In this document: piece after piece, positions 16,622 through 26,224 of the stretch
How positions within the stretch are numbered: position 1 is the stretch's first letter
Layout of the letters: every line of letters starts with the position of its first letter
Assembly: GCF_004348825.1 (NCBI RefSeq)
Contig: NZ_SMJU01000004.1
Coordinates: forward strand, 264,759 to 328,758
Direction of reading: 5' to 3'
DNA length: 64,000 bases
DNA from: Arundinibacter roseus
GTDB taxonomy: Bacteria; Bacteroidota; Bacteroidia; Cytophagales; Spirosomataceae
Translations under genes and position numbers: made by a program
Notes under the pieces: generated by a model
What the model was told of the DNA's origin: nothing
The model's input: only the letters and a program-made list of their open reading frames with translations
Databases searched by the model: none

Positions 16622-18628
16622 ATGAAAGCCAATCCTATCATTTCTGAAACTGAAAATTTACGGCTGTATAGCCCCTCTCTGACCGAATATATTCGCCGAA
16701 AAACTATTTCCGTGCACATTGGCGACTTGCCGATGGGCTCCGAGTATCCGATTCGGGTGCAATCCATGACCACCGTAGATACAATGAATACGCTGGGATC
16801 GGTGGAAGAAGTCATTCGAATGGTAGAATCCGGTTGTGAATACATCCGAATTACGGCTCCAAGCGTCAAGGAAGCGCAGAATCTGGAAAATATTAAAAAA
16901 GAACTTCACCAAAGAGGAATTAAAATACCGCTCATTGCGGACATTCATTTTACTCCCAACGCGGCTGAGCTCGCCGCCCGCATCGTAGAAAAAGTTCGGA
17001 TTAACCCCGGTAACTATGCCGACCGAAAGCGATTTGAAACCATTGATTATACCGACGATTCTTACGCAGCCGAACTGGAACGCATCCGCGAGAAATTTAT
17101 TCCGTTAATCAAAATCTGCAAAGAATACGGTACTGCCATGCGAATTGGCACCAACCACGGCTCACTTTCCGACCGAATTTTAAGCCGCTACGGAGATACA
17201 CCCGTCGGTATGGTTGAATCAGCGCTGGAATTTTTGCGCATATGTGAGGAATTGAACTACTACAATATTGTCCTTTCGATGAAGTCAAGCAATACACAGG
17301 TGATGGTAGAAGCCTACCGATTACTTGTTCAGCGGCTTGACGAAGAAGGACTCAAACCCTATCCCCTGCATCTGGGAGTTACCGAAGCCGGGGAAGCCGA
17401 AGATGGCCGGATCAAATCTGCAGTTGGAATTGGAACACTTTTGGAAGATGGCCTGGGCGATACCGTCCGGGTTTCACTTACCGAGGCCCCCGAAAACGAA
17501 GCCCCGGTGGCTCGTGCGCTGATCAATCGCTACACCAATCGAGCGCCACATGCGCCTATCGAACCGTTAAAAATTCTGCCAATAAACCCTTTTCAATACC
17601 ATCGGCGCGAAACGCAGGAAACGTATAATTTCGGTGGAGTTAACGTACCGCGTGTCATTGCAGATTACTCAAACATTACCGTAGAATCCCACGAAGATTT
17701 GCGCAGTGTCGGGCATTTTTTTCTGCCTGTTCCTGACAAATGGCGCATGAACGATCAGGGAGTAGATTTTATTTATTCCGGCAAAAAAACGATTCCATTT
17801 ATGCTGCCCAATGGTTTAAAGGAAATCGTTGATTTTTCAGCGTGGGTAAATCTGGAAGATCAGATTCATAAGTTTCCTTTATTTACAGTCAATGAATTCT
17901 TACAGGCTTCTCATCATCCTCTGCTAAATTTTGTAGAAGGAACTCGCGAAGAATTTACGGAGTCATTTTTGAATCAGATTCAGAAAATGACTCATGTAAT
18001 TTTAGTTGTAAAAACGGAGAATAAGCACGCAATGCCTGACATGCGCCGCTTTTTCTTTACACTTCTTGAAAAGTACTGCAATGTTCCGGTGTTGATCAAA
18101 CGAAACTACCCGGCTGGTTCACAAACGCTAACACTCGATGCAGCGACAGATGTGGGTGGATTACTGATTGATGGTTTCGGGGATGGAATTTGGCTGTGTC
18201 CCGAATTTGATGAAGCTGCCACAAAAGCGAACCGTCTGGGAGCTGCATCGGAATTCAACTCCATTGCCTTCGGAATTTTGCAGGCAGCGCGCACGCGTAT
18301 GTCAAAAACAGAATACATCTCTTGCCCGTCCTGTGGACGTACGTTGTTTGATTTACAGGAAACTACGGCTATGATTCGCAAACATACCGAACACCTCAAA
18401 GGATTGAAAATCGGAATCATGGGTTGCATCGTGAATGGTCCCGGTGAAATGGCAGATGCGGACTATGGCTACGTGGGCATGGGAAAAGATAAAATTGCGC
18501 TCTATCGCGGGCAGCAGGTGGTTAAACGTTCGGTTTCGGCAGAAAAGGCAGTGACTGAACTTATTGAATTAATCCGGGAAGACGGACGCTGGATCGAACC
18601 TGAATCCGTCGAGTTGGTACAAGCCTGA
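16622..18628 (+). CDS. ispG: (E)-4-hydroxy-3-methylbut-2-enyl-diphosphate synthase, long form
   Basis: This is the MEP-pathway enzyme converting MEcPP to HMBPP. At 668 residues it is the plant/Chlamydia/Bacteroidota long form: an N-terminal TIM barrel (IRVQSMTTVDTMNT, LIADIHFTPNAAELA, LHLGVTEAGEAEDG), a central insert of about 250 residues, and the C-terminal iron-sulfur domain. The Fe-S domain carries CPSCGRTLFDLQ and GCIVNGPGEMADADYG. Three Cys (two in CPSCG, one in GCIVNGPGE) are the expected 4Fe-4S ligands. ATG 16622 follows the promoter by 37 bp; an earlier in-frame ATG lies inside the inverted repeat and is rejected. Confidence 0.95.
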   Translation: MKANPIISETENLRLYSPSLTEYIRRKTISVHIGDLPMGSEYPIRVQSMTTVDTMNTLGSVEEVIRMVESGCEYIRITAPSVKEAQNLENIKKELHQRGIKIPLIADIHFTPNAAELAARIVEKVRINPGNYADRKRFETIDYTDDSYAAELERIREKFIPLIKICKEYGTAMRIGTNHGSLSDRILSRYGDTPVGMVESALEFLRICEELNYYNIVLSMKSSNTQVMVEAYRLLVQRLDEEGLKPYPLHLGVTEAGEAEDGRIKSAVGIGTLLEDGLGDTVRVSLTEAPENEAPVARALINRYTNRAPHAPIEPLKILPINPFQYHRRETQETYNFGGVNVPRVIADYSNITVESHEDLRSVGHFFLPVPDKWRMNDQGVDFIYSGKKTIPFMLPNGLKEIVDFSAWVNLEDQIHKFPLFTVNEFLQASHHPLLNFVEGTREEFTESFLNQIQKMTHVILVVKTENKHAMPDMRRFFFTLLEKYCNVPVLIKRNYPAGSQTLTLDAATDVGGLLIDGFGDGIWLCPEFDEAATKANRLGAASEFNSIAFGILQAARTRMSKTEYISCPSCGRTLFDLQETTAMIRKHTEHLKGLKIGIMGCIVNGPGEMADADYGYVGMGKDKIALYRGQQVVKRSVSAEKAVTELIELIREDGRWIEPESVELVQA

Positions 18629-18668
18629 TGTTTAACTAAATGTTTTAAATAATATAAATTTTGTAACA

Positions 18669-18857
18669 ATGAGTAATTTAAAAAACTATTTCCAACTAGG
18701 CGATGTGTTCAGTTACTTCATCCGGGTTTTCAAAAAACCTTCATCTGACGCACCCAACTCGTTCAGTTTGCGCATGATGCACGGCATCAACCGTATTTCA
18801 ATTGTCATGTTTCTATTTTGTGTAGTAGTAATGATTATTAGAGCGATCATGCGATGA
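18669..18857 (+). CDS. Small single-pass membrane protein (DUF6728-like)
   Basis: The 62-residue product has an amphipathic N-terminal half (LGDVFSYFIRVFKK) and one C-terminal TM helix (ISIVMFLFCVVVMIIRAIM). It resembles a small Bacteroidota family of unknown function (I believe DUF6728; not verified). It starts 40 bp after ispG and its stop overlaps the start of the next gene (ATGA), so it is translationally coupled and very likely a real gene. Confidence 0.7.
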   Translation: MSNLKNYFQLGDVFSYFIRVFKKPSSDAPNSFSLRMMHGINRISIVMFLFCVVVMIIRAIMR

Positions 18858-19204
18858 ACCTGGAACAGCTCCGTGACTATTGTTTGAGTTTGCCGGGAAC
18901 CTCAGAAGATTTTCCATTCGGCGAAGAAACGCTGGTGTTTCGTGTCAAAGGCAAAATCTTTCTTTTGACGCCCGTTGATAGCGAGCAACGCCGCTTTAAT
19001 GTAAAATGCGATCCGGAGAAAGCAATTGAACTTCGGGAAGAGTATCCGAGCGTTAAGCCAGGCTACCACATGAGCAAAAAACACTGGAACACGATTTTGG
19101 ACGAAGGCAAGGTTCCGGACTCCCTTTTAAAAACCTGGATTAAGGATTCCTACGACCTGATTGTGGAAAGCTTGCCCGCCAAAGCCCGGGCTGAACTCCG
19201 TTAA
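18854..19204 (+). CDS. MmcQ/YjbR family protein
   Basis: This 116-residue protein of the MmcQ/YjbR (CyaY-like fold, DNA-binding-like) family has the signatures LPGTSEDFPFGEETLVFRVKGKIF, FNVKCDPEKA and SKKHWNTI. Function is not established; members are often called DNA-binding. It overlaps the upstream small membrane protein by 4 bp and probably belongs to the ispG transcript. Confidence 0.88.
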   Translation: MNLEQLRDYCLSLPGTSEDFPFGEETLVFRVKGKIFLLTPVDSEQRRFNVKCDPEKAIELREEYPSVKPGYHMSKKHWNTILDEGKVPDSLLKTWIKDSYDLIVESLPAKARAELR

Positions 19205-19308
19205 GTTTTCGTTCGGCGTTTAGGCAAATCTTCTAATTTAAACATAATCAACCGCTTACTACAAAAAAAACTCATTGACCAACAGCCCAATCCAATTTTT
19301 GCCTGTAT

Positions 19309-19860
19309 ATGGAAATTTCCCTGCTTGTATTGTTATTTATACCTTATCTGATCATTAAATATTATTTGACTGATCACGAAACGAAGGCAGAAAAAGATCT
19401 GAAACGGTTTGAAGAAGGGGTTTCATTGGTGAAGAACGGGAACTATGAAGAAGCTTTTGCATTTTTTGATCAAATGGTAAAAGCAAATCCTAAATCAGCC
19501 GTAGCCTATGCATTGCGGGGAAAATGCAACCTGCACGATGAGAATTACTACTCGGCACTTTACGATTTTTCCCAGGCGCTGAGTTTTGACAATACCCTTG
19601 CCGACTGCTATTTAGACAAAGGTAAGGCACATATGGCCGTGCTGGAATTTAAAGAAGCTTTTCGTGAATTTGACAAGGCCGTTTGGTTTTTCAGGAATGT
19701 AAATCCTGACGCTTTACGGTTACGTGGGATGGCTCGTTTGCGGATGCATCAGTTTGTTCAATCCGAGCGGGATTTTCAACGCGCCATGGAGCTAGGCGAT
19801 GAGGACGCCCGGGTGATTCTTTCCCAAGCGCCCTTTAATCATACGTTTGTTGTCAAATAA
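19309..19860 (+). CDS. Membrane-anchored TPR protein
   Basis: The 183-residue product has an N-terminal TM helix (LLVLLFIPYLIIKYYL). It is followed by about four TPR units, for example FEEGVSLVKNGNYEEAFAFF and YLDKGKAHMAVLEFKEAF. It is predicted to face the cytoplasm or periplasm as a scaffold. No partner can be named from the neighbours. Confidence 0.75.
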   Translation: MEISLLVLLFIPYLIIKYYLTDHETKAEKDLKRFEEGVSLVKNGNYEEAFAFFDQMVKANPKSAVAYALRGKCNLHDENYYSALYDFSQALSFDNTLADCYLDKGKAHMAVLEFKEAFREFDKAVWFFRNVNPDALRLRGMARLRMHQFVQSERDFQRAMELGDEDARVILSQAPFNHTFVVK

Positions 19861-19885
19861 CGACAAATTATCTAACCATTAGTTC

Positions 19886-21151
19886 TCAAATCGTACGTAG
19901 GAACGTATCAATTTTTCCGGTTTCTGCCTTGGCATTTCGCGCAATAGTAAGCGCTTGATCTGCCATTTTTTTCGCCTCGGCAATGTTGTTGGCTCGTTTT
20001 TGGGCCACAGCCATTGAATAATACAGGTCAGCTTCTTCTGCTGAATTTTTGGTAATTAAAGTCAATGCATTTTCAAACCATTTTTGGGCAGAAGCCACAT
20101 AGCTCGCATCCGGGCATTTGTCATTAAAAAACTGTAACAAGTACGCATAATCAGTCGCCTTCATTTGAACTTGCGTAAGGTGCGTATTCACGTGGGCAAC
20201 TGCTTTCCCCGGCGCCTTTTCTCTAAAATAGGCATTGATAAGGGGAAGAAGAATTCTATTTTTGGCAACCTGAGGATGAATTTCTGCGGCAATCAGGTAA
20301 TCTCTGATTTCCAGAACTTTTGCACTGTTGTACTGCGCACCAAAGCTGCTGTACAACGAAGACATGACTAGATTTTCGGCTACATTTTTAACCCGCGTGG
20401 GGTCAATTGTTTTTCTGAATTGCGGTAAATTTTTGATAAAGTACTGCCCCATCGGATTGTACACATCCATGAGTAGTTTTTCGATAGCCAGAAAATTTGT
20501 TTCCGAGCCATAACTACTTACGGGCTGCTGTTGGGCATAAATCTCCATTGCTTTGCGATTCATAACTGTATCCATTGTAACCTTACTAAACATAGCGAAA
20601 TCAATCAGGAATTGCGTATTCTTTTCTCCTTCTTCAAACCGCTTTTTCATGGAGCCTGAGCGCAGTTGAGGATTTTGCGCCAATTGCCCCTGTTCGATCA
20701 GCTTCTGAGCATCAGCTTCGATCATTCCCAAATGCGTCAAATTCTGGTTTTGATCAAAATACAAAAGCAAAGGCAACGAAGGAACAAAGATCTTTCGCGC
20801 CAGCACAAAGCTCTGAAATTCAGGAGAGTTGACCTCTATTTTGTAATTCAGGAAATTGGTATTGTAAAAATCTCTTACCTGCTTTTCCTTAAAAATTGGG
20901 ATGAAACTTTGGCAAACGTGGCACGATTCGGAGTAAATCTCCACAAATACAGGCTTGTTTTGTGCACGTGCGGCTGCAAATGCCTTGTCGACATTGTTGG
21001 CATAAAAAATAACGCCTTCCTGCGTCACCGGCACCAGGTCTGTGGCAGCAACTGCGGCACTATTCCCCTCATTTTGAGTAGACTGTTCCTTTTTTTTAGC
21101 GCAGGAAAATAAGGTAAATGTAAAGAATAACAGGTAAGCGATTCTAGTCAT
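19886..21151 (-). CDS. Thioredoxin-fold lipoprotein with helical C-terminal region
   Basis: The 421-residue product starts with a lipoprotein signal (LLFFTFTLFSC, Cys 17). A thioredoxin-like domain follows, with a CxxC active site CHVC in FVEIYSESCHVCQSF (about residues 77-80) and a cis-Pro-like FVPSLPLLLYF. This suggests a periplasmic thiol reductase or sensor of the DUF255/thioredoxin_7 type. Residues 180-420 are helical with TPR-like ends (EADLYYSMAVAQKRANNIAEA). Natural substrates are unknown. It lies upstream of no clear partner and downstream of gldC in the same direction. Confidence 0.75.
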   Translation of the reverse strand: MTRIAYLLFFTFTLFSCAKKKEQSTQNEGNSAAVAATDLVPVTQEGVIFYANNVDKAFAAARAQNKPVFVEIYSESCHVCQSFIPIFKEKQVRDFYNTNFLNYKIEVNSPEFQSFVLARKIFVPSLPLLLYFDQNQNLTHLGMIEADAQKLIEQGQLAQNPQLRSGSMKKRFEEGEKNTQFLIDFAMFSKVTMDTVMNRKAMEIYAQQQPVSSYGSETNFLAIEKLLMDVYNPMGQYFIKNLPQFRKTIDPTRVKNVAENLVMSSLYSSFGAQYNSAKVLEIRDYLIAAEIHPQVAKNRILLPLINAYFREKAPGKAVAHVNTHLTQVQMKATDYAYLLQFFNDKCPDASYVASAQKWFENALTLITKNSAEEADLYYSMAVAQKRANNIAEAKKMADQALTIARNAKAETGKIDTFLRTI

Positions 21152-21190
21152 GAAATTTCAGGTTAAGGAGTAAAACCAATTATAATACAA

Positions 21191-21532
21191 CTATTGAGCC
21201 GATTTTATCTCCTCTTCGAGTGCCTTGCTGAGCTGCTGACACAACCCCTCAATACTATCGGCCATTTTTTTGTCATTTGTAGCCGTAAGCAGCGTATCTG
21301 CAATACCACTCATGATTTCAATGTAAAAGCGTTTCATGTCAAAGACCTCCATATCTTTGGTCCAAAGGTCAATTTTGAGCGTTCCGCGGTGATAATGATC
21401 CCACACGGCCACGGCAATTGCCCGGGTATCGTTTATACCTTCGTTTGGATTGTCGGTAGCATTCCAGAATATTTTGTCAGGAACGTTCTGATTATCAAGC
21501 TCTATCGAAAAATTAATTTCTGATTTTTTCAT
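21191..21532 (-). CDS. gldC: Gliding motility protein GldC
   Basis: The 113-residue product matches GldC of Bacteroidota: KKSEINFSIELDNQNVPDKI, WNATDNP, TRAIAVAVWD and the terminal SIEGLCQQLSKALEEEI. GldC is a small cytoplasmic protein found with the gliding/T9SS gene set; its exact role is unclear. The ATG at 21532 gives normal family length; nine upstream residues of the longer frame are not conserved-looking. Its presence agrees with the T9SS substrate at the window start. Confidence 0.88.
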   Translation of the reverse strand: MKKSEINFSIELDNQNVPDKIFWNATDNPNEGINDTRAIAVAVWDHYHRGTLKIDLWTKDMEVFDMKRFYIEIMSGIADTLLTATNDKKMADSIEGLCQQLSKALEEEIKSAQ

Positions 21533-21568
21533 TAAAGTAGGTTTAATTAATTTGTACAAAAGTACGCA

Positions 21569-22303
21569 CTAAGGCTTCGCCTGACCAAATACCCGGCGCA
21601 AAATATCATTTATACGTGCAGCGGGGTCCTGCCGGATTTTCTTTTCTTCCTGAGCAATCAGCACAAACAACCCGTCCATTGCTTTTTGGGTAGCATATTG
21701 CTTCAAATCCGGATTTACTTTTTGTACAAGTGGAATTTTGTTGTAGGTATTTACAAGATCTGCATAGTATTTAGTAGCCTGATTCAAATTCAGGGTACTA
21801 TCTACAACCGGAAAAAACGTCTGATACAACTCGTCGTTGGTGGTTCGACGGAGATATTCGGTAGCTGCGGTTTCGTCGCCTTTTAAAATTCCAACTGCAT
21901 CCGTAATTGTCATGGATGTAATGGCCGAAACAAAAATTGGCTTAGAACGCTTGGCAGCATCTTCGGCCGCCCGGTTGAGCGACATTACAAACCGATCTAC
22001 TTCATTGCCCAAACCAATCTGCCGCAGTCTTTCTTCTACCCGCCGGGCATCCGGCGGAAAAAGAATTTTGATGAATTCATTTTTCAAATAACCATCAGTT
22101 TGCGAAGCCTGCTCAGAACCATTGCTGATTCCGACTTTCAAAGCCTCCTTCAACCCCATGGCAATTTCATTTTCTGATAAAGCGCCACCCTGTGTCTGAA
22201 TTTTTTCGAGTGCTTTGCCCAATTTTGTTTTATTAAACTGAGCCTGTGACGAACATCCTGTTATCAAAAACAGAATTGACACAATAAACCATTTCATAGT
22301 CAT
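21569..22303 (-). CDS. DUF4197 lipoprotein
   Basis: The 244-residue product has a lipoprotein signal (FIVSILFLITGC) and the DUF4197 body: ENEIAMGLKEALKVGISNGS, YLKNEFIKILFPPDAR, FVSAITSMTITDAVGIL, ending in DPAARINDILRRVFG. The family is periplasmic and of unknown function. It lies 36 bp upstream of gldC in the same orientation and may share a transcript. An alternative ATG two codons in (22297) is equally possible. Confidence 0.85.
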   Translation of the reverse strand: MTMKWFIVSILFLITGCSSQAQFNKTKLGKALEKIQTQGGALSENEIAMGLKEALKVGISNGSEQASQTDGYLKNEFIKILFPPDARRVEERLRQIGLGNEVDRFVMSLNRAAEDAAKRSKPIFVSAITSMTITDAVGILKGDETAATEYLRRTTNDELYQTFFPVVDSTLNLNQATKYYADLVNTYNKIPLVQKVNPDLKQYATQKAMDGLFVLIAQEEKKIRQDPAARINDILRRVFGQAKP

Positions 22304-22368
22304 AATTTTGGATTTTAGTGTAAACGGGAACTACCCTTCAAACGTAATCATTACCGATAAATTTTACG

Positions 22369-22376
22369 TATTTTTG
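22369..22376 (+). promoter_or_regulatory. -7 element (TATTTTTG) upstream of cinA
   Basis: This is a perfect TAnnTTTG match 36 bp before the chosen cinA ATG (22413), inside the longer frame. It supports the internal start. No clear -33 TTG. Confidence 0.45.
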
Positions 22377-22412
22377 GGACAAATAGCCGCATTTAATTTG
22401 AGTTGGACCAGT

Positions 22413-23675
22413 ATGAGTGATCTGATTAAAGCTGAAATAATGACCATTGGTGATGAAATCCTGTTTGGCCAAATCACCGATACCAACACCCAATGGATAG
22501 GTACCGAACTCACAAGACTGGGCATCCGGCCGATACGTAAAACCTCCGTAGGCGATCAGACTGCTGATATTTTGTCTGCCATTGGTGAAGCTCTTTTACG
22601 TGCCGATGTCCTGATTATTACGGGTGGTTTGGGCCCCACCAAGGATGATATAACCAAGAAAACCCTTTGCGAGTTTTTTGATACGACCCTTGAAATCAAT
22701 GAAGTGGCACTTTCATTAATTACCGATTTTTTTACAAAAAGAGGTCGCGAAATGACGGAGTTAAACCGGCAACAAGCCGCACTTCCCAAGGTTTGTACCT
22801 ACCTGCAAAATGATTGGGGAACGGCCCCGGGCATGTGGTTTGAAAAAGACGGTAAAATTATCGTTTCATTGCCCGGTGTACCTTTTGAAATGAAAGCGTT
22901 GATGACCCACCGGGTTTTGCCAGCTTTGAAAGCCTATTTCAATCCACCGCTCATTATTCATAAAATAATAAAAACCATCGGAATTGGGGAATCCTTTCTT
23001 GCCGAAACAATTGAAAGTTGGGAAGACAGTTTACCATTGCACATAAAACTGGCGTATCTGCCACATTTTGGGCAGGTTCGACTGCGGCTGACTGCAAGCG
23101 GTACTAATGCAGACCAACTGAATCAGGATCTTGAAGAAGAGGTTACTCGGGTGCTACCGCTAATTAGTCAATATGTGTATGGATACGATGCAGAAGAACT
23201 TGAAAGTCTTATTGGTAGCATGCTTATAAAGGAACAAGCTACGCTGAGTATCGCCGAAAGCTGTACGGGCGGGTTTGTTTCTCAGAAAATTACGAGTGTT
23301 TCTGGTTCGTCGCGGTATTTTGAAGGCTCAGTGATTAGTTACAGTAATGCGGTGAAGATGGAAAGCCTGGGTGTCTCGGAGTCGGATTTGATTCAATACG
23401 GGGCTGTAAGTGAACAAACCGTAAAAGCGATGGCAGAAGGAGTCCGCAAAAAACTGAATACTACCTACGGTTTGGCAACAAGCGGGATTGCCGGGCCCGA
23501 TGGTGGAACCCCCGAAAAACCTGTTGGCACGGTTTGGATTGCCTGTGCTACGCCGGAGTTTACAACCGCCCGGCTATTGAAACTTTCCAATCACCGCAGT
23601 GTTAATATCGAACTGGCGTCGGCTTATGTTCTTGATTTATTACGAAAAAGCATTCTTCAAACGGCACATGCCTGA
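22413..23675 (+). CDS. cinA: CinA family nicotinamide-nucleotide amidohydrolase
   Basis: The 420-residue product has an N-terminal COG1058/MoCF-like domain (MTIGDEILFGQITDTNTQW, LIITGGLGPTKDDITKK). The C-terminal CinA/PncC domain carries SIAESCTGGFVSQKITSVSG and ATSGIAGPDGGTPEKPVG. It deamidates NMN and may act on ADP-ribose in pyridine nucleotide recycling; in some bacteria it is tied to competence. The upstream in-frame ATG at 22308 is rejected because the first 35 residues show no family similarity. It begins a tight run of same-strand genes. Confidence 0.93.
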   Translation: MSDLIKAEIMTIGDEILFGQITDTNTQWIGTELTRLGIRPIRKTSVGDQTADILSAIGEALLRADVLIITGGLGPTKDDITKKTLCEFFDTTLEINEVALSLITDFFTKRGREMTELNRQQAALPKVCTYLQNDWGTAPGMWFEKDGKIIVSLPGVPFEMKALMTHRVLPALKAYFNPPLIIHKIIKTIGIGESFLAETIESWEDSLPLHIKLAYLPHFGQVRLRLTASGTNADQLNQDLEEEVTRVLPLISQYVYGYDAEELESLIGSMLIKEQATLSIAESCTGGFVSQKITSVSGSSRYFEGSVISYSNAVKMESLGVSESDLIQYGAVSEQTVKAMAEGVRKKLNTTYGLATSGIAGPDGGTPEKPVGTVWIACATPEFTTARLLKLSNHRSVNIELASAYVLDLLRKSILQTAHA

Positions 23676-23703
23676 AAATGCTCCTCAAACTATATAGCCT
23701 ATT

Positions 23704-25014
23704 ATGAAAGTTGTTGAGATGGTCATGCCCCAAATGGGCGAAAGCATCATGGAATGTACAGTGTTGAGCTGGCTGAAAAACCCAGGTGATTTGGTGGAGG
23801 CAGACGATTCTATTCTGGAAGTTGCTACGGATAAAGTGGATACCGAAGTTCCCTCCCCTTTTTCGGGCACGTTGGTGGAAACTCTGGTAAAAGAGGGCGA
23901 TGTCGTAGCGATTGGCGCTGTGGTTGCCCGAATAGAAGTTCAGAATGATGCGGGTACAGCTATTGATTCAAAAGGAACTGAACCCGAACCAATGCCTATT
24001 TCTGAACCTGAAACGATGATTCCTTCGTTTGGTTTGCCTTCGCTTTCTACCTCAATGGAAGTAGATTCCGGTAAAGATTTAGAAGGAAATGCAGATTCAA
24101 ACAATGGATTTTTTAGTCCGTTGGTATTGAGTATTGCCAAAGAAGAAGGAATTGATAAGGAGGAGCTTAACCGGATTTCTGGAACTGGGGCCGAAAGTCG
24201 AGTGACCAAAAAAGATGTATTAAACTATATTGCCCAACGAAAAGCACCTGCTCAGGCGATTTCTGAAACTCAGCCTTCTACTCCCAAAAAAGTAAAAGCA
24301 GGATCGGTAGAAATTGTAGAAATGGATCGCATGCGCCGTATGATTGCGCAGCGAATGCTTGATTCCAAAAACATCTCGGCACATGTCACTTCATTCATTG
24401 AAACCGACATGACGACTATCGTTCAGTGGAGAAACGCAATAAAAAATGATTTCAGGAAACAAAACGGTGATTCAATTACCTTCACGCCTATCCTGATTGA
24501 AGCTGTTGTAAAGGCAATTAAAGAATATCCGCTCATCAATGTTTCAGTAGAAGGAGAATCGCTACTCCTTAAAAAAGATATTAATATCGGAATGGCAGTA
24601 GCGCTGCCCGATGGCAACCTGATTGTACCCGTAATTCATCAGGCAGATCAGTACAACCTGATTGGTTTGGCAAAAAAAGTAAACGAACTGGCCCGAAGGG
24701 CACGTGAAAATAAACTCAAAGCGGACGACCTGGCTGGCGGTACATACACCATCTCGAACATCGGAACTTTCGGAAACCTGATGGGGACACCCATTATTGT
24801 GCAGCCACAGGTAGCGATTATGGCTTTTGGAGCCATTGAAAAAAAGCCCTCTGTTATAGAAACCCCTCAGGGTGATTTATTGGGAATTCGCCACAAAATG
24901 TTCATATCGCATTCGTATGACCACCGGGTGGTAGATGGTTCACTTGGGGGAATGTTTTTGAAAAGGGTTTCAGATCACCTGCAAAATTTTGACCCTAAAC
25001 GACCCATAGTTTGA
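23704..25014 (+). CDS. 2-oxo acid dehydrogenase complex E2 (dihydrolipoamide acyltransferase)
   Basis: The 436-residue product contains a lipoyl domain with the lipoylated Lys in ATDKVDTEV (K44), a flexible Glu/Pro linker, and a peripheral subunit-binding domain (SPLVLSIAKEEGIDKEEL..VTKKDVLNYI, about residues 137-176). The acyltransferase domain ends in the catalytic SYDHRVVDGSLGG. It carries acyl groups between E1 and E3. E1/E3 genes are not in this window, so pyruvate versus branched-chain specificity is open; the single lipoyl domain is compatible with a branched-chain complex. Confidence 0.9.
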   Translation: MKVVEMVMPQMGESIMECTVLSWLKNPGDLVEADDSILEVATDKVDTEVPSPFSGTLVETLVKEGDVVAIGAVVARIEVQNDAGTAIDSKGTEPEPMPISEPETMIPSFGLPSLSTSMEVDSGKDLEGNADSNNGFFSPLVLSIAKEEGIDKEELNRISGTGAESRVTKKDVLNYIAQRKAPAQAISETQPSTPKKVKAGSVEIVEMDRMRRMIAQRMLDSKNISAHVTSFIETDMTTIVQWRNAIKNDFRKQNGDSITFTPILIEAVVKAIKEYPLINVSVEGESLLLKKDINIGMAVALPDGNLIVPVIHQADQYNLIGLAKKVNELARRARENKLKADDLAGGTYTISNIGTFGNLMGTPIIVQPQVAIMAFGAIEKKPSVIETPQGDLLGIRHKMFISHSYDHRVVDGSLGGMFLKRVSDHLQNFDPKRPIV

Positions 25015-25547
25015 TGGTGCGAATTACCCTGGATATGGACGATGTTCTGGCAGATACCTACGGTAAACTCGTAGATTTTGCCCTGACTGATTTTAACACC
25101 TACCACAGCCGGGAAGATTTTTACACGAAATCACTCAAAGAGTTGCTGCATCCCAGGCAGTATAAAAAACTGCTGACCCGAATGCAGCAGCCTGGTTTTT
25201 TTAAAGATTTGGCTTTAAAAACCGACGCTAAACCCGTGGTGCAAAACCTTTCCAACTATTACGAGCTATTCATTGTGTCAACAGCGATGGATTTTCCACA
25301 CTCTTTTTCGGAAAAATTCACCTGGATACAAACTCATTTTCCAACATTTCCTAAAAAAAACATTGTTTTTTGTGGGGACAAAAGCATTCTCACTACTGAT
25401 TATCTGATTGATAATCAACCCCATACACCCATAAAATTCACAGGAAAGCATATTCATTTTTGCACACCTGCAACACGCACAACCAACACAGCACCGCGCG
25501 TTGCCAATTGGGCCGAAATTGCCGATTTATTTTTACCTGCCCTATGA
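25014..25547 (+). CDS. 5'(3')-deoxyribonucleotidase-like HAD phosphatase
   Basis: The product is about 177 residues. It opens with the HAD motif DMDDVLADTYGKLVDF (nucleophile Asp in TLDMDDVLAD) and contains the later Asp of TTDYLIDNQPH, as in the NT5C family that dephosphorylates (deoxy)nucleoside monophosphates. The ATG shares an A with the stop of the E2 gene (TGATG). A TTG one codon upstream is less likely. Its own stop overlaps the response regulator start. Confidence 0.85.
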   Translation: MVRITLDMDDVLADTYGKLVDFALTDFNTYHSREDFYTKSLKELLHPRQYKKLLTRMQQPGFFKDLALKTDAKPVVQNLSNYYELFIVSTAMDFPHSFSEKFTWIQTHFPTFPKKNIVFCGDKSILTTDYLIDNQPHTPIKFTGKHIHFCTPATRTTNTAPRVANWAEIADLFLPAL

Positions 25548-26221
25548 AACTACTACTGATTGAAGATGAACCCAAAACGGTACAATCGCTCAAACAAGGG
25601 CTGGAAGAGAATGGCTATTTGGTAGATGTGGCCTATGATGGCCTGATAGGAAAACAACTCGTTTTGCGCAATCAATACAGCCTGATTATCAGTGATATTA
25701 TCGTACCCGGTCTCAATGGCATCGAACTTTGTCGGGAATTGCGGAACATGGGCAATCAAACGCCCATTCTGATGCTGACTGCCCTGGGCACAACCGATGA
25801 CAAAGTAGTTGGTTTTGATGCAGGAGCTGATGACTATCTCGTTAAACCGTTTGAATTCAAGGAGTTGCTCGCTCGGGTACGTGCGCTTACGAAGCGCGGC
25901 GGCACAATGACTCAGACTTCTACGATTCTTCGTTTTGCGGATTTAGAGGTAAATCTTGATGCTAAAACCGTATTTCGTTCGCAAAAGAAAATTGAACTTA
26001 CCGCCCGTGAGTTTAATCTTTTGCTTTATCTGATTCGGAATCAGGGTCGGGTGGTTTCCAAAGCTGAAATTGCAGAACAGGTATGGGAAATTGATTTTGA
26101 TACGGGTACCAACATTATTGAGGTTTATGTAAATTATTTGCGTAAAAAAATTGATAAGGATTTTGATACCCGACTCATCCACACTCAATTTGGAATGGGT
26201 TATGTACTTAAAAATGAGTAA
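25544..26221 (+). CDS. OmpR-family response regulator
   Basis: The 225-residue product has a receiver domain with the acidic pair (IEDEP, residues 7-9), phospho-acceptor Asp51 in ISDIIVPGLNG and Lys in DYLVKPFEF. It continues as a winged-helix output domain (ELTAREFNLLLYLIRNQGRVVSK, TNIIEVYVNYLRKKID, GMGYVLK). ATG 25544 overlaps the nucleotidase stop (ATGA). It pairs with the histidine kinase starting 3 bp later. Confidence 0.95.
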   Translation: MKLLLIEDEPKTVQSLKQGLEENGYLVDVAYDGLIGKQLVLRNQYSLIISDIIVPGLNGIELCRELRNMGNQTPILMLTALGTTDDKVVGFDAGADDYLVKPFEFKELLARVRALTKRGGTMTQTSTILRFADLEVNLDAKTVFRSQKKIELTAREFNLLLYLIRNQGRVVSKAEIAEQVWEIDFDTGTNIIEVYVNYLRKKIDKDFDTRLIHTQFGMGYVLKNE

Positions 26222-26224
26222 CTT

